Part shown: positions 37,641 to 45,397 of the stretch, in pieces | How the letters are laid out: the number at the start of each line of letters is the position of its first letter | Position numbering within the stretch: the stretch's first letter is position 1 | NCBI RefSeq assembly: GCF_009937975.1 | Contig: NZ_AP018441.1 | Coordinates: forward strand, 5,146,001-5,210,000 | Length of the DNA: 64,000 nt | Direction of reading: 5' to 3' | Source of the DNA: Undibacterium sp. YM2 | GTDB taxonomy: Bacteria; Pseudomonadota; Gammaproteobacteria; Burkholderiales; Burkholderiaceae_D | The notes under the pieces: generated by a model | Database searches by the model: none | What the model was told of the DNA's origin: nothing | Seen by the model: only the letters and a program-made list of their open reading frames with translations | Made by a program: the position numbers and the translations under genes

Positions 37641-38081
37641 ATGATCGCCCTACTCCAAAGAGTCACCGAAGCCAAAGTCGTCGTCGACGGCAACACCATA
37701 GGCGCCATCAATGCCGGCCTGATGGTCCTGGTCTGCGCCGAGCGCGAAGACACTGAAAAACAGGCCGACGACCTGCTAAAAAAATTACTCGCCTACCGCG
37801 TCTTCTCTGACGACGCAGGCAAGATGAACCGCAGCGTCACAGATGTACAAGGCGGCCTGCTCTTGGTACCGCAATTCACTCTGGCAGCGGATACCAATTC
37901 CGGCACGCGTCCGTCTTTCACACCGGCTGCACCACCAGAACTGGGCAGGCAATTATTCGATTACTTTGTTGCCGAGGCGCGCAGTAAACATGCGCAGGTA
38001 GAAACTGGCAGCTTTGGTGCCGACATGAAGGTCTCGCTGACCAATGATGGCCCGGTGACCTTCTGGCTAAAAACAAAATAA
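37641..38081 (+). CDS. dtd: D-aminoacyl-tRNA deacylase
   Basis: Removes D-amino acids mischarged on tRNA. From ATG 37641 the product is 146 residues, the family size, beginning [17 protein letters not shown]. Active-site motifs: [11 protein letters not shown] with the [13 protein letters not shown] loop and the C-terminal Gly-cisPro motif NDGPVTFWL. An earlier ATG at 37602 lies inside the repeat and would add 13 unlikely residues. The phosphatase gene follows 26 bases later. Confidence 0.95.
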   Translation: MIALLQRVTEAKVVVDGNTIGAINAGLMVLVCAEREDTEKQADDLLKKLLAYRVFSDDAGKMNRSVTDVQGGLLLVPQFTLAADTNSGTRPSFTPAAPPELGRQLFDYFVAEARSKHAQVETGSFGADMKVSLTNDGPVTFWLKTK

Positions 38082-38107
38082 GAACAAAATAAGAACAAAA
38101 TAAACAA

Positions 38108-38776
38108 ATGAAACCCACAGAAATTTTATTGATACGCCACGGCGAAACCGCCTGGAATGCCGAACGCCGTTTGCAAGGCCATCTCGATATCCCGCTGAAT
38201 GCCGAAGGCACACGCCAGGCCAAGGCACTGGCCTGGGCATTGCAAAATGAAAAACTGCATGCGATAGTTTCCAGCGACTTGCAACGTGCAGTACAAACCG
38301 CCGGTGAAATCGCCCGCCTGCAAGGTGTCAGCACCCGCATAGACAAGGGTTTGCGTGAGCGTTGCTTTGGTGGTTTTGAAGGTAAGTTGTACAGCGAACT
38401 GCCCAGCCTGTACCGCAAGGAATATAACGCCTGGCAAGCGCATGAACCAGATGCGCAATTTCCACCTGGTGAAAACGAAGGCGAAACCATACGCCAGTTC
38501 CACAAACGCGTCATGGAACATGTGCTGCACTATGCCAAACAATTTGAAGGCAAGAAAATCGCCCTCGTCGCCCACGGTGGCGTACTCGAATGTGCCTACC
38601 GTGCTGCCAAGGATTTACCGCTGAATGCACCACGCGAAGTGACCATCTACAACGCCAGCATCAACCGTTTTGAAGTGACGGGCAAAGAAATCAAGCTGGT
38701 GCAATGGGGTGATATTGCGCATCTGGATGCCGACGGGCTCGATGAGATTAACCAGAGCAGGGTCGAGAAGCATTGA
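38108..38776 (+). CDS. Histidine phosphatase family protein (GpmB/CobC-like)
   Basis: A 222-residue phosphatase of the phosphoglycerate mutase-like branch. The phosphohistidine motif LIRHGETAWNAERR is at residues 7-20, with the second catalytic His in VAHGGVLE (about 157-164) and Glu in the RCFGGFEGKLYSELP region. ALAWALQ and SDLQRAVQTAGEIA follow the pattern of broad-specificity phosphatases. Substrate is not determined; cofactor-dependent mutase activity is unlikely for this short form. Cotranscribed with dtd. Confidence 0.85.
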   Translation: MKPTEILLIRHGETAWNAERRLQGHLDIPLNAEGTRQAKALAWALQNEKLHAIVSSDLQRAVQTAGEIARLQGVSTRIDKGLRERCFGGFEGKLYSELPSLYRKEYNAWQAHEPDAQFPPGENEGETIRQFHKRVMEHVLHYAKQFEGKKIALVAHGGVLECAYRAAKDLPLNAPREVTIYNASINRFEVTGKEIKLVQWGDIAHLDADGLDEINQSRVEKH

Positions 38777-38815
38777 TGTCTTTGTGGTGGCAATAACCGG
38801 CATTATCTGTCAGTT

Positions 38816-38975
38816 GAAGAACGCCGCTGGGCTCCAGCCTGCGCTGGAGCGACCTTGAATTGTGCCACCAGAATAGTATGCTGAACAAATTAAAATTCTA
38901 ATTTGCATTAGCGAATGATAATCCTCATACCTCCCCAATCGTCATTCCTGCGCAGGCAGGAATCCCGCGACTTTC
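38816..38975. repeat. Cluster of GCTCCAGC and CATTCCTG palindromes
   Basis: GGGCTCCAGCCTGCGCTGGAGCGAC (split as GGGCTCCAGC, CTGC, GCTGGAGCGAC; 38828-38852) is a near palindrome and is the reverse of a unit at 52441. Farther on, CGTCATTCCTGCGCAGGCAG and GAATCC (38940-38965) is a palindrome of the CATTCCTG(CG)CAGGAATC type common in Proteobacteria; a reverse copy lies near 52330-52358. The rest of the 280-base gap has no gene. Confidence 0.6.
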
Positions 38976-39055
38976 GTAGTACACAATGAAAGCGATTGGC
39001 TAATAAAACATCATCAACAGGTATCAACAGTATTCACGCTACTGATACTTATTTT

Positions 39056-40279
39056 TTACTTCGTTAATTTCTCCAGCTTTCCTTTAGCCTTGGAACTGAC
39101 ATCCAGTTTCACGGCTTGCTGATAGGCTTCTTTCGCTTTGGTCTGCTCATTTGCAGCAAGGTAGTAATCACCCATACCTTCATGGGACAAGGCATTGCGT
39201 GGATAATTTTCCACATTCTCGCTGAGAAAATCATTGGCATTCTTCAATTTTTTCTCACGCAAGAAATGCTGTCCCAACCAATCCATCGTTTCAAGATCGG
39301 GCAAAAGCTTATAGCCCATACGCGCGCTTATTTTTTCAAACTGATGTTTCAGTTCACCTGCACCATCTATCTTCGCATCATACAAGCGCACAAAATCAGC
39401 CATCTTGTAAAAATCAAACAAGAAATTCAAGCCGTCATACTCGGCCAAAATCGGAATAGAACCATGGCCTTCGTCCGGGTAGTATTTCCACTTCCAGCGC
39501 AAACCGCTTTGTGGATGCGCATCCAATGAATCGATCAGTTTGAGTATCGAACGGATATGCCTGCTTTCCTGATCGCTGCCAGATCTGACCTGATCCATAG
39601 ACACGCCTTTGGCAAGCGTATTGGCAACCGCCAGATATAGCGATTTGTTAGCAAGGCGGCCATCCCTTAGCGCCACGTCCATTTGTTTGACCAACAAGGC
39701 ATTATCCCACCACGCACTGGGATCTATCGCCAGATAGGCATCGAACAATGCACTGTGATTGATCAGATTATGTAACACGGTCAAACCACCCAAAGAATGG
39801 CCAACCAATACCCGATAAGGAGCAGCCGGATACTTTGCGTTGATGTAGGGAATCAGTTCTTTCTCCAGATAAGTAGAAAAAGCTTCGCCACCACCAGAGT
39901 TTTCATTGATCTTTTCTGGCTGGGCATACGAACCTGCCTTCGTCGGCGTCAGTTCACGTTGACGGTTATTGTGGGTAACCGCAACCAAGATCATTTGGGG
40001 GCAAGAGTGTCCAATGCCCCGGCATTTCTTTTCCATCAAACCCATCATCGAAAGAAAATGATCGTTGCCGTCCAGCAAATAAACGACCGGATAGATAGGC
40101 TTTTCCGGTCCCAGAGCAGCATTCGGTTTAGGAACATATACCCAGACTTTTTTATCTTCATCCAAAGCTTTTGAATGTATGGTCTCTATCGTGCCCACGA
40201 TAATGTCTTCGTTTTTCTCTCCGGCATTGGCAAATCCAACCAAACTCAGCAGAAGAACAAATAGTCGAATGTTGTTCAT
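39056..40279 (-). CDS. Exported esterase (IroE/Fes-like) with C-terminal TPR region
   Basis: A 407-residue alpha/beta-hydrolase with a signal peptide (residues 1-19, ending NAG). The nucleophile elbow GHSLGG is near residue 160, with SAWWDN after it and a candidate catalytic His in DEGHGSIP (about 270). The fold matches the esterase D/enterochelin-esterase-like group (YPVVYLLDGNDHF is typical). Residues from about 340 contain two TPR-like helices (NPRNALSHEGMGDYYLAA and TKAKEAYQQAVKLD as pieces), which may bind a partner. It is divergent from the SRPBCC-ArsR operon across 226 bases. Substrate unknown; a siderophore role is not shown by its neighbours. Confidence 0.82.
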   Translation of the reverse strand: MNNIRLFVLLLSLVGFANAGEKNEDIIVGTIETIHSKALDEDKKVWVYVPKPNAALGPEKPIYPVVYLLDGNDHFLSMMGLMEKKCRGIGHSCPQMILVAVTHNNRQRELTPTKAGSYAQPEKINENSGGGEAFSTYLEKELIPYINAKYPAAPYRVLVGHSLGGLTVLHNLINHSALFDAYLAIDPSAWWDNALLVKQMDVALRDGRLANKSLYLAVANTLAKGVSMDQVRSGSDQESRHIRSILKLIDSLDAHPQSGLRWKWKYYPDEGHGSIPILAEYDGLNFLFDFYKMADFVRLYDAKIDGAGELKHQFEKISARMGYKLLPDLETMDWLGQHFLREKKLKNANDFLSENVENYPRNALSHEGMGDYYLAANEQTKAKEAYQQAVKLDVSSKAKGKLEKLTK

Positions 40280-40417
40280 AGGATAGACAATTCAAGGTAA
40301 TAGAAATGAAAGATGGTTTGCATATTTGAATCTGCATGATGGCAAGATTGCCTAACGAACAATATCAAGTCAAGAAACTTTCCATTTTTCCTCAAGAATT
40401 AACGCATACATTTTAAA

Positions 40418-40487
40418 GCAACCTTTTGGTTGCATTTATCCAAAATCCATTCCATAATAAATACGCAGCTATTTGGTTGCATATATC
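40418..40487 (+). promoter_or_regulatory. Repeated operator sites before the SRPBCC-ArsR operon
   Basis: GCAACC and GGTTGC form an inverted repeat around TTTT (40418-40433). The 16-base unit TTTGGTTGCAT(T/A)TATC occurs twice, at 40425-40440 and 40472-40487, differing at one base. The second copy is 18 bases before the first gene. With an ArsR-type regulator encoded at the end of the operon, autorepression from these sites is likely. The divergent esterase gene could be affected too. Confidence 0.6.
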
Positions 40488-40505
40488 GTACAATGGAGAC
40501 AGATC

Positions 40506-40997
40506 ATGAAAAGCTATCAGCAAAGCCTCAGCATCAAAGCCAGCCCTGCCGCGGTCTATGCCGCCCTGACCACCGTAGAAGGCTTGCGTGCCTGGTGGAC
40601 CCAGGATTGTGCAGGTGGGGTAGCCGTTGGCGATACCCTGGAATTTCGCTTCAGTGAGTGTTACAAGGATATGCGTATAGAGAAGCTGCAAGCTGACAGT
40701 GAAGTGCGCTGGCTATGCACCCGCGCGCATATCGTGGCTGAATCAGTCAGCCTTGCTGACGAATGGGTGGGAACTCAGCTCGTATTCCATATCAGCGATG
40801 CAGGGCTAGGCAAGACGCAGCTGGATCTGGAACACATAGGTCTGCTACCCTCGCTACAATGCTACGCGCTTTGTCAAAATGGCTGGCAGCATTTCCTCGC
40901 CAGCCTGCAGCAGTATCTGGAAACTGGCACTGGCACGCCCTTTGCAGTGGCCAGTGATCAGCAAATCTCATCCACGGAAAGGAGAGTAGCAGCATGA
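40506..40997 (+). CDS. SRPBCC/AHSA1-like protein
   Basis: A 163-residue START-like (AHSA1/ligand-binding) protein from ATG 40506, which has GGAGA seven bases upstream; an earlier GTG-type start at 40473 would overlap the operator. Seen: SLSIKASPAAVYAALTTVEGL and RAWWTQDC, the WxW step of AHSA1 proteins, then beta strands and a long C-terminal helix (CYALCQNGWQHFLASLQQYLE). Likely cytoplasmic ligand binder. Its stop overlaps the next start (ATGA). Confidence 0.82.
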   Translation: MKSYQQSLSIKASPAAVYAALTTVEGLRAWWTQDCAGGVAVGDTLEFRFSECYKDMRIEKLQADSEVRWLCTRAHIVAESVSLADEWVGTQLVFHISDAGLGKTQLDLEHIGLLPSLQCYALCQNGWQHFLASLQQYLETGTGTPFAVASDQQISSTERRVAA

Positions 40998-41455
40998 GCA
41001 ATAATACGGATAGCATACAGCGCAGCATCGTCATCAATGGCACGCGCGAGCGTGTGTGGCGCGCACTGACGAATGCAGAAGAATTTGGCGCATGGTTTGG
41101 TGTCGATCTGAGCGGCCAGGTATTTGCGCCGGGCCAGCGCACACGTGGGCTGTTTACCCACCCTGGTTGTGAAGGTTTGATGTTTGATATCGTCATTCAG
41201 CATATACAGCCACAAGATGCCATGTCTTTTCACTGGCACCCGTATGCAGTCGATACTGCTGTTGATTATTCTGGTGAGATACCGACGCTGGTCAGTTTCA
41301 ATCTACAAGATGCACCTGGCAAGGCTATCTTGTTGACGGTGACCGAATCCGGTTTTGACAAAGTACCTGCGCATCGCCGCCGCATCGCTTTTGAAATGAA
41401 TACAGAAGGCTGGGAAATACAACTGCAAAATCTGGCGAACCATGTCGGTCAATAA
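40994..41455 (+). CDS. SRPBCC/AHSA1-like protein, second of the operon
   Basis: A 153-residue AHSA1-type protein: RSIVINGTRERVWRALTNAE, then FGAWFGVDLSG and a C-terminal amphipathic helix (RRIAFEMNTEGWEIQLQNL). It begins inside the stop of the first SRPBCC gene and overlaps the ArsR-type gene by 14 bases, so all three are one transcript. It differs clearly from its neighbour in sequence, so the two are not a recent duplication. Confidence 0.85.
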   Translation: MSNNTDSIQRSIVINGTRERVWRALTNAEEFGAWFGVDLSGQVFAPGQRTRGLFTHPGCEGLMFDIVIQHIQPQDAMSFHWHPYAVDTAVDYSGEIPTLVSFNLQDAPGKAILLTVTESGFDKVPAHRRRIAFEMNTEGWEIQLQNLANHVGQ

Positions 41456-41819
41456 AACAAAGAGCAAGGCCAGCGTATCAGCCTCCAGCATCATCAGTGC
41501 CAGCGACACGTCTGCTCAGGTGTTCGCGGCACTTGGTGATCCCACACGCCTGAAGCTGGTGGCAGTGCTTTGCGCGGGTGGCGCTTTTTCGATTTCCCAC
41601 CTGACGCAATCCACGGCCATCAGCCGCCAGGGCGTCACCAAGCACCTGAACGTACTGGCCGAAGCAGGTGTCGTCAGTGACATCAAAATTGGCAGGGAAC
41701 GCCTGTGGCAACTGCAAGCTGAGAGCATAGATGAAGCCAGGCGCACCCTCGAATCCATAGGCCGCGAATGGGAAATGGCACTAGGCAGACTGAAGCGTTT
41801 TGTGGAAAAGGATGATTAG
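41442..41819 (+). CDS. ArsR family transcriptional regulator
   Basis: A 125-residue winged-helix repressor. DPTRLKLVAVLCAGGAFSIS (about 29-48) and the recognition helix TAISRQGVTKHLNVLAEAGVV (as adjoining pieces) are typical; there is no metal-binding CxCxxC motif, so it is not a classical metal sensor. ArsR regulators paired with AHSA1 proteins are a known type whose ligands are mostly undefined. It is the last gene of the operon and probably acts on the repeats at 40418-40487. The start overlaps the previous gene by 14 bases. Confidence 0.88.
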   Translation: MSVNKTKSKASVSASSIISASDTSAQVFAALGDPTRLKLVAVLCAGGAFSISHLTQSTAISRQGVTKHLNVLAEAGVVSDIKIGRERLWQLQAESIDEARRTLESIGREWEMALGRLKRFVEKDD

Positions 41820-41900
41820 GGAAATCAACATGACAGAAATGCTTGTAATGGCAAGAGCTTAGGCAATTAGCCCTGTGGAATCGATCCGCCATCCCCAAGG

Positions 41901-42023
41901 AGTCGCTGAGTAAGCGTAGCGAGCGATGTCAGTTTGAGTTGAGAAGCGCTTCGTACTCAAGTACGACGAGCATCGCCGACTCAAAATGGCTTCGCGCAGT
42001 AGCTTAATCAGCGGCTACGACTA
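41901..42023. repeat. Palindromic repeat, family B, copy 2
   Basis: Matches 23961-24083 over most of its length (GAGTAAGCGTAGCGAGCG, GAAGCGC, ACGAGCATCGC, AGCTTAATCAG). CGCTGAGTAAGC at the left pairs with GCTTAATCAGCG at the right, and CGTACT with AGTACG in the middle. It ends CGACTA like copy 1 and again provides a TAG stop codon, here to the LytTR gene. Confidence 0.75.
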
Positions 42024-42758
42024 CATTTGGCGGAACTGGTGTTGATACGCCTGCGAAACCGTCAGCCACTCATCCTCTTTCTGCAAACGCAAAGCCAGGC
42101 CACCATCGCTTCTCTGCACCGCATCTATCGCTGCGACATTGACGATATTACTGCGGGATATCTGCCAGAATTTGTCTGCATCCAATTGTGCTGCCAGGTC
42201 CTTGATGGTGGTGCGGATATAGGCTTCAAGTCTGGCAGTGATGACTTTGGTGTATTTGGAATCTGCACGAAAACAAAGCACATCGCTGACATTGATGAAG
42301 CGTATCTGGTTGCCGACCGACGCCTGTATCCAGCGCAGTGCTTCTTGCGGCTTTTTGATTTGCAGGGCGGACAGGTCAGCCGGTTGTTGTGACAGACGCT
42401 GCTTCAGCCTTTGCACTGTCAGCGCCAACCTTCCTAAATCCAGGGGTTTGAGCAAGTAATCTACCGCACCCTGGTCGAAGGCATCAACCGCATAATCATT
42501 ATGGGCAGTCAGAAACACGATGTGACAGGGATGCTGTGCCAGGCGGGCCACGTCTATGCCGCTCAGGCCAGGCATGCGAACATCCAGAAAGGCGATGTCG
42601 GGGCGCAGGTCGGTAATGGCTTGCATGGCCTTGATGCCGTCATCAACAGCGGCGATGATGTGCAGTTCTGGCCATAGCTGCGCCAGAGCGTCCTGCAACT
42701 CATGGCGCAGGATGGCTTCATCTTCAGCGATCAGGGCTTTGGGTTTGATGCTACTCAT
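42021..42758 (-). CDS. LytTR family response regulator
   Basis: A 245-residue response regulator. Receiver domain at 1-125 with acidic pocket E12-D13, phospho-acceptor D59 (FLDVRMPG) and K107-type lysine in LLKPLD; LytTR DNA-binding domain at about 145-245 (FINVSDVLCFRADSKYTKVIT, split across strands; then ISRSNIVNVAAIDAV). LytTR proteins bind tandem 9-base sites. The start overlaps the end of the sensor kinase gene by four bases. The TAG stop lies at the edge of a family B repeat. Likely targets include the two exported-protein genes upstream in the run. Confidence 0.92.
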   Translation of the reverse strand: MSSIKPKALIAEDEAILRHELQDALAQLWPELHIIAAVDDGIKAMQAITDLRPDIAFLDVRMPGLSGIDVARLAQHPCHIVFLTAHNDYAVDAFDQGAVDYLLKPLDLGRLALTVQRLKQRLSQQPADLSALQIKKPQEALRWIQASVGNQIRFINVSDVLCFRADSKYTKVITARLEAYIRTTIKDLAAQLDADKFWQISRSNIVNVAAIDAVQRSDGGLALRLQKEDEWLTVSQAYQHQFRQM

Positions 42759-43810
42759 GCCAGCTTACCGGTTTTGGCTGGCAGAGATATGGTGGCGCAC
42801 ACTCCATTTTTTTCGCCCGGCTGCAATTGCAGTTCGGCCTGCTCGCCAAACAAGGCCAGCAATCTTTCCTGTACATTCAGCAAACCCACACCACTGCCCA
42901 GTTCATCCTGAAAACCACGGCCATTGTCGCTGACTGTGACCAGTAATTGTCCAGCCTCACTGCGGGCGCAGATGTCTATACGCACCTCGCCCGGCTGGGG
43001 CTCTATGCCATGCTTGATGGCGTTTTCCACCAGGCTCATGATGGCCAGTGGCGGGATCAGGCAGGCGCGCACTTCATCTGTGGCCTGCACAGAAAACTGA
43101 AAGCGTGCACCCAGGCGTATCTGGAAGATTTGCAGATACGCCGCTGCCCTGTCCAGCTCTTGTCCCAGGGTGGTGGTACTCAGGCGCATGTCGGGCATGG
43201 CGGCACGCAGATAGGCAATCAGATGGTTCAGCATTTGTTCTGCCTGATTTGCATCCTGATGTATCAGGGCACGGGTATTGGCGAGAGTATTAAACAAAAA
43301 ATGTGGTTCTATCTGGCCCTGCAGTGCCGCCAGTCTGGCTTCCAACATTTGTCTCTCGACTTTGTGCTTGCTGGCTTCCGCGGCCAGGCTGGCCTGGGTA
43401 CGATGTCTGATTTCCTGATCTATGGCAGCAGGCAAGACGGTGGCGAGCAGGAATACCAGTATGATTGCGGACAATAACCAGCTGGCATGGCTGGTTGTCA
43501 TCGTCGGCCAGAATGCAGCTTCTGCCTTGAGCCCTGCAAACAATGCCAGCGCCACGGACAAGGCGAGAATAGCCCAGCGCTGGCTGGCATGTTTGAACCA
43601 CAGTATTTTTTGCGACAGACATAAACCAGCTTGCGCCAAAGTATAGGCCAGCAGGATAGCCAGGCTATCTGCCAGCCAGGCTGAGCGCCCTGGGCCAAGG
43701 CTTGCATAAACCAGTAAACCCAGCACCGCCAGCATGGGTAATAACGGCCACTCGTTCAATGTGCCTGACTCATCCTTATCCGCATGAGTTATCGTCATGT
43801 CTGTACGCAT
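42755..43810 (-). CDS. LytS-like sensor histidine kinase
   Basis: A 351-residue membrane kinase. Four or so N-terminal helices (about 22-130), a short coiled coil (136-165), then the His_kinase domain: phospho-acceptor H170 in QIEPHFLFNTLANTRALI, N box LVENAIKHG, and G boxes DNGRGF and GVGLLNVQERL. No large periplasmic sensor is present, so it likely senses something in or near the membrane. Coupled to the LytTR regulator by a four-base overlap. It starts 4 bases after the end of the exported-protein gene upstream, so that gene and the kinase share a transcript. Confidence 0.92.
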   Translation of the reverse strand: MRTDMTITHADKDESGTLNEWPLLPMLAVLGLLVYASLGPGRSAWLADSLAILLAYTLAQAGLCLSQKILWFKHASQRWAILALSVALALFAGLKAEAAFWPTMTTSHASWLLSAIILVFLLATVLPAAIDQEIRHRTQASLAAEASKHKVERQMLEARLAALQGQIEPHFLFNTLANTRALIHQDANQAEQMLNHLIAYLRAAMPDMRLSTTTLGQELDRAAAYLQIFQIRLGARFQFSVQATDEVRACLIPPLAIMSLVENAIKHGIEPQPGEVRIDICARSEAGQLLVTVSDNGRGFQDELGSGVGLLNVQERLLALFGEQAELQLQPGEKNGVCATISLPAKTGKLA

Positions 43811-43813
43811 TTT

Positions 43814-44416
43814 TTAATCCAAGAAATTCAGGTTTTTTATGGCTGCGCTTGCCTGACCGATGTTGACATCGTTTGCTATAGGTCTGCGTTCAGATATGGA
43901 ATTATTTGCGGGGGCTTCGGCAAAGGACAGGTCTTTCACCAATAATTTTCCTTGTTTTCTGATACCTATACCTAACTCAAGTTTTTGCGCATTGGCGCTC
44001 ACTGGTGTCTGAACCTTCACCGTTTCCCAAGCGTCCCCTTTAGCTCCGCTAGAGGATGTGATGCGAACACCACCTTTGTCATCAGTCGTTCTGATCCAGA
44101 GTTCGTAGCGCCCCAGCTCACCAGTGTGTCGGGCGGATGCTGTTAAAACCATGATTTTTCCACGATATGCACCGGCATCGACCACTTGCGTGATGGCGGC
44201 AAAATCATCATCCGTGCTTATCTCTTTTGCAGCAATAAAGAAAGCTGGTTGCTCTTTGCTCCCTTGCGACTCATCAAGTCCACTTTCATAATGAGTAGCA
44301 ATTGCGCCGCTACCTGTCCAGCCTTTTGGTATGCCGTTCTTGACTGCACCTGCGTAAGAAAAATTAACGGCAAAGGCAACCAGTGGTGCTGCGATCAGGA
44401 TTTTCCAGTGTTTCAT
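43814..44416 (-). CDS. Exported beta-sandwich (CBM-like) protein, paralogue 1
   Basis: A 200-residue protein with a signal peptide (MKHWKILIAAP, cleavage near residue 23 after SYA). The mature part has the pattern of a jelly-roll carbohydrate-binding-like domain: GWTGSG, YESGLD, AYRGKIMVLTASA, LWIRTTD, W-type strand ending and GKLLVKDLSF. It is clearly related to the next gene upstream over its whole length (same MKHWK start and same motif order). It sits 4 bases before the LytS kinase, so kinase and regulator are expressed with it. Function unknown; the CBM comparison is by pattern only. Confidence 0.7.
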   Translation of the reverse strand: MKHWKILIAAPLVAFAVNFSYAGAVKNGIPKGWTGSGAIATHYESGLDESQGSKEQPAFFIAAKEISTDDDFAAITQVVDAGAYRGKIMVLTASARHTGELGRYELWIRTTDDKGGVRITSSSGAKGDAWETVKVQTPVSANAQKLELGIGIRKQGKLLVKDLSFAEAPANNSISERRPIANDVNIGQASAAIKNLNFLD

Positions 44417-44478
44417 ATCTGTTCCAGTATTTTTAGTATTCGTTAGATCAGGGGGATCGTGTATGAGACCCGGTAATT

Positions 44479-45114
44479 TTATTCCGTAAAGTTCAGGTTG
44501 CGTGCCGGATAAGCTGGCAGGCCAGAACGATAGGTAGGCAACTCAACGGCTTTGGGGGTAGCCACATAGGGCTTGCGCTCCAGCTTGATGTCCCTGATCC
44601 ATATCTTGCCTTTGGATGCCAGGGAAAAACCGATGTCAAAGTGTTTTTGACCGGGCTCTGCATCTTTGGGGAAGTAGCTGCTCAGGGTAATTCTCTCCCA
44701 GCCTTTGCCATCAGGTATGCTGCGTGAATACTCCATCAGTTGGGACCGCCCGACTTTTTCACCTGCCATGAGGGCCTGGTTTTTCAGGTGGCGCAGCCAT
44801 ACTCTGTTTTTCTCTGCCCCTACGGCCTTGGCCATCATGCTAAACTCGATCACGCTGCCTTCCCACTCACTTGCATCCACTTGCTGCATGAGGCTAACGG
44901 TTTCATTGGTTGGGGTATCTTTGCTGGCGATAAGCAGTGCGGGGTGTTCCGGCGTGCTTTCTGCCGGGTCTATGCCCATCTCATATTTGTCACCCAAAGG
45001 CCCCCATAATTGCCAGCCACTCGGGGCACCTGACTTGACGCCATCAGCAAACGAAGTATTCATCGCAAGTGCAATCAGACTGGCTGCGGCCAGAACTTTC
45101 CAGTGTTTCATCAT
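44479..45114 (-). CDS. Exported beta-sandwich (CBM-like) protein, paralogue 2
   Basis: From the ATG at 45114 (a second ATG follows at once; GGAG lies just upstream) the product is about 211 residues with a signal peptide ending SFA. The motif order GWQLWG, YEMGIDPAE, WEGSVIEFSMMA, VWLRH, WERITLSSYFP, GKIWIRDIKLE repeats that of paralogue 1 and of CBM-like jelly-roll domains. A longer frame to 45162 only adds non-signal residues. It is the first gene of the leftward run 45114-42021: two exported paralogues, kinase, regulator, suggesting a surface or substrate-responsive circuit. Confidence 0.7.
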   Translation of the reverse strand: MMKHWKVLAAASLIALAMNTSFADGVKSGAPSGWQLWGPLGDKYEMGIDPAESTPEHPALLIASKDTPTNETVSLMQQVDASEWEGSVIEFSMMAKAVGAEKNRVWLRHLKNQALMAGEKVGRSQLMEYSRSIPDGKGWERITLSSYFPKDAEPGQKHFDIGFSLASKGKIWIRDIKLERKPYVATPKAVELPTYRSGLPAYPARNLNFTE

Positions 45115-45397
45115 CTTTACTCCATGTGGGTTGTTGATGATGTGCAATATACGGATGAACAAGTTTGGTTTCCTTCGCTTTGCGATTACTGCCCCGTCAC
45201 CGCCGATAAATGGCGGGAAATTTCTGATGAATGGAGCTGTTAAAAAATAGTTTTATGCATGGCTGCCAGAATGACACAAGTGAATTGACCATGGCAAAGT
45301 AAATAGCGATACTGCCGGTTTTAGCTTGATTTTTTTCGCGCATACCATCTGCGTGAAGTTTTTGCTGATCTGCCTCTTTAATTGAAGGAAAGTTGTA

